From Intestinibacillus sp050255995 (GTDB taxonomy: Bacteria; Bacillota; Clostridia; Oscillospirales; Butyricicoccaceae), in the NCBI GenBank assembly GCA_050255995.1, contig JBFWIM010000090.1:1-7124 (forward strand): a DNA stretch of 7,124 nt, given 5' to 3'. The notes under the pieces are model-generated. The model made no database searches. It was not told the DNA's origin and saw only the letters and a program-made list of their open reading frames with translations. The translations under genes were made by a program, and so were the position numbers. Of the stretch, positions 5,407 through 7,124 are shown in pieces (the stretch's first letter is position 1; each line of letters opens with the position of its first letter).

Positions 5407-6252
5407 ATGTCTGATATTATAAAAACCGAAAATCTGGAATACGCCTATCACGACGAGGACGGCCAGCCGGTCTTTGCGCTTCGCGGCGTGGATCTTGTCA
5501 TCCAGCGCGGCGAATTTGTTGCGGTGCTCGGGCACAACGGCTCGGGCAAGTCCACGCTCGCCGGGCACTTTAACGCCATCCGCCTGCCGTCAGGCGGCAA
5601 GGTGTATGTCGACCTGATGGACACCGCCGACCCCGCGCAAACCTACGAGGTGCGCAAAACCGTCGCCATGGTGTTCCAGAACCCGGATAACCAGCTTGTC
5701 GCGACGGTCGTCGAGGAGGACGTGGCGTTCGCGCTTGAAAACCTCGGCATCCCGCCTGAGGAAATCCGCCGCCGCGTGGACGACGCGCTAAAGGCCGTCG
5801 GCATGTACGAATTCCGCCGCCACGCGCCCCATATGCTGTCCGGCGGCCAGAAGCAGCGCATCGCCATCGCGGGGGTCATCGCGGCCATGCCGCGCTGCGT
5901 CGTGCTGGACGAGCCCACCGCCATGCTTGACCCGCAGGGCCGCCGTGAGGTCATGCAGGTCGTGCGTGAGCTCAACCGCCGCTTCGGCATCACAGTCATC
6001 CTGATCACCCACCACATGGACGAGGCCGTGCAGGCTTCCCGCGTCGTGGTCATGCACGGCGGCCGGGTGCTGATGGACGGCGCGCCGCGCGAAATCTTCA
6101 CCCAGGTGGACGCGCTGCGGCAGGCACGGCTGACCGTGCCGCAGACCATTGAAGTGCTGTACGGTTTGAACCGCGAAACCGGCGCTTCCCTGCCGATCGG
6201 CGCGCTCTCGGTCAGTGAATGCGCGGATATTCTGCAAAAATACCTGGCGTAG
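5407..6252 (+). CDS. ecfA1: ECF transporter ATPase subunit EcfA1
   Basis: A complete 281-aa ATPase of the energy-coupling factor module, which in Firmicutes drives uptake of several vitamins by exchanging substrate-binding S proteins on a shared EcfA1-EcfA2-EcfT core. Walker A is GHNGSGKST (42-50; Asn in third position is typical of EcfA1), Q-loop VFQNPDNQLV with Gln91, signature LSGGQKQ (144-150), Walker B CVVLDEP (164-170) with Glu169, and His202 in THHMDEA. The C-terminal extension of about 60 residues, used for dimer contacts in the family, is present. Start: AAGGA (5394-5398) lies 8 nt before the ATG. The gap from the methyltransferase (55 nt) has a small GCGGT/ACCGC hairpin (5351-5364) without a T-run and no clear promoter, so co-transcription is plausible. 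The ecfA2 gene follows after 63 nt. Confidence 0.95.
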   Translation: MSDIIKTENLEYAYHDEDGQPVFALRGVDLVIQRGEFVAVLGHNGSGKSTLAGHFNAIRLPSGGKVYVDLMDTADPAQTYEVRKTVAMVFQNPDNQLVATVVEEDVAFALENLGIPPEEIRRRVDDALKAVGMYEFRRHAPHMLSGGQKQRIAIAGVIAAMPRCVVLDEPTAMLDPQGRREVMQVVRELNRRFGITVILITHHMDEAVQASRVVVMHGGRVLMDGAPREIFTQVDALRQARLTVPQTIEVLYGLNRETGASLPIGALSVSECADILQKYLA

Positions 6253-6315
6253 ACCGGGCTTCCGTCCGGATACGACCCTTTTTACTATGATTTTATGTGA
6301 CGGAGGGCTTTTACC

Positions 6316-7124
6316 TTGTCCTATATCTTAGAGACCCGGGATCTGACCTATGTTTACGGGGCGGGTACCCCTTTTGAGCGCGTGGCGCTCGACCATGTGA
6401 ACATCCAGATCGAGCAGGGCGAGATTCTTGGCATCATCGGCCACACCGGCTCGGGCAAATCCACGCTGATTCAGCACTTCAACGGTCTTCTGAAGCCCAC
6501 CTCGGGCGAAATCCTGCTGGACGGCAAGTCCATCTGGGACAGCCGCGGCAAGTGCGCGCGGGAGACCCGTTTCCGCGTCGGCCTGGTGTTCCAATACCCG
6601 GAATACCAGCTTTTTGAGGAAACCATCGAAAAGGATATCGCCTTTGGCCCACGCAACATGGGCCTTTCCGGCGAGGAGCTCTCGGCGCGCGTCCGGCACG
6701 CCATGGCGGTCGTCGGCCTTGCGCCGGAGCTTGCGGCAAAGTCGCCCTTCGCGCTGTCCGGCGGGCAGAAGCGCCGTGTCGCCATCGCGGGCGTGCTCGC
6801 CATGCGGCCGGATGTGCTTGTGCTGGACGAGCCCACCGCGGGCCTCGACCCCTCGGGCCGGGACGAAATCCTCGGCTACGTGCGCGAATACCACCGCCAG
6901 ACCGGCGCGACCGTGCTGCTCGTCATGCACTCGATGGAGGACGTGGCCCGCGTCGCGGACCGCATGCTGGTCATGAATCACGCGCGCGTCATGCTGACCG
7001 GCACCCCGCGCGAGGTCTTCACCCACGCGGAGGAGATCACCGCCGCCGGGCTCGACGTGCCCGAGATCACCAAAGTCTTTCTGGAGCTGCGCCGACGCGG
7101 CGTGCCCGTCGACCCGTCGATCTA
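6316..7124 (+). CDS. ecfA2: ECF transporter ATPase subunit EcfA2 (3' end beyond window)
   Basis: The second ATPase of the ECF core; 269 codons are present and about 15-25 residues are missing at the right edge. Translation begins at TTG (6316): GGAGGG (6302-6307) is 8 nt upstream and an in-frame TGA at 6298-6300 rules out any earlier start. The mature start is (M)SYILETRDLTYVYGAGTPFE. Walker A is GHTGSGKST (42-50; Thr in third position is typical of EcfA2), the Q-loop is VFQYPEYQLFEET with Gln93, signature LSGGQKRR (147-154), Walker B VLVLDEP (167-173) with Glu172, and His205 in MHSMED. No frameshift or missing catalytic residue is seen. It forms a heterodimer with EcfA1 in the family, and the membrane subunit ecfT is expected downstream. 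It should be translated from the same mRNA as ecfA1; TATGAT (6286-6291) in the gap is only a weak -10 candidate without a -35. Confidence 0.95.
   Translation, partial: MSYILETRDLTYVYGAGTPFERVALDHVNIQIEQGEILGIIGHTGSGKSTLIQHFNGLLKPTSGEILLDGKSIWDSRGKCARETRFRVGLVFQYPEYQLFEETIEKDIAFGPRNMGLSGEELSARVRHAMAVVGLAPELAAKSPFALSGGQKRRVAIAGVLAMRPDVLVLDEPTAGLDPSGRDEILGYVREYHRQTGATVLLVMHSMEDVARVADRMLVMNHARVMLTGTPREVFTHAEEITAAGLDVPEITKVFLELRRRGVPVDPSI

Noticed and set aside
4419..5408. 329-codon open frame on the minus strand opposite the methyltransferase
   Set aside because: It mirrors a well-supported gene, has shadow-frame composition rich in Arg, Gly and Ala, shows no recognisable domain, and results from high third-position GC.
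6253..6315. Terminator between ecfA1 and ecfA2
   Set aside because: Only 4-bp stems can be drawn before the short T-run, so co-transcription is more likely.

Overview
The window is ordinary bacterial chromosome from a GC-rich Firmicute, most likely a member of class Clostridia such as the Oscillospiraceae/Ruminococcaceae group. The reasons are strong GGAGG-type ribosome sites, sigma-A-type promoters, TTG starts, a YtrA/YtrB-like GntR plus ABC cassette, a pair of ECF-transporter ATPases, and codons that end mostly in G or C. I see no tRNA, rRNA, CRISPR array, insertion sequence or phage gene.

Layout. Positions 1-1289 (minus strand) hold a tightly overlapped operon read right to left: a GntR/YtrA-subfamily repressor, an ABC ATPase, and the first 71 codons of an ABC permease that runs off the left edge. 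Its promoter is near-consensus, and a perfect 10-bp inverted repeat is centred on the predicted transcription start, which suggests autoregulation. Divergently, 1541-3487 (plus) encodes a YgiQ-family radical SAM protein behind an extended -10 promoter and a leader of about 100 nt that may be structured. Next comes a small Lrp/AsnC-type regulator (3753-4184). Its consensus promoter is followed almost at once by a strong intrinsic-terminator hairpin. A second terminator follows the gene.

The right part (4485-7124, plus) holds an RlmI/RlmK-related SAM methyltransferase without the expected RlmI catalytic cysteine, then the two energising ATPases of an ECF vitamin transporter, ecfA1 and ecfA2. 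The ecfA2 gene starts at TTG and is cut by the right edge. No terminator separates these three genes, so they may be co-transcribed. The membrane component ecfT is expected just beyond the right edge.

No clearly new multi-gene system is visible. The signals most worth a second look are the promoter-proximal terminator ahead of the Lrp gene, the operator on the ytr-like promoter, the ygiQ leader, the second cysteine cluster in YgiQ, and the active-site change in the methyltransferase.
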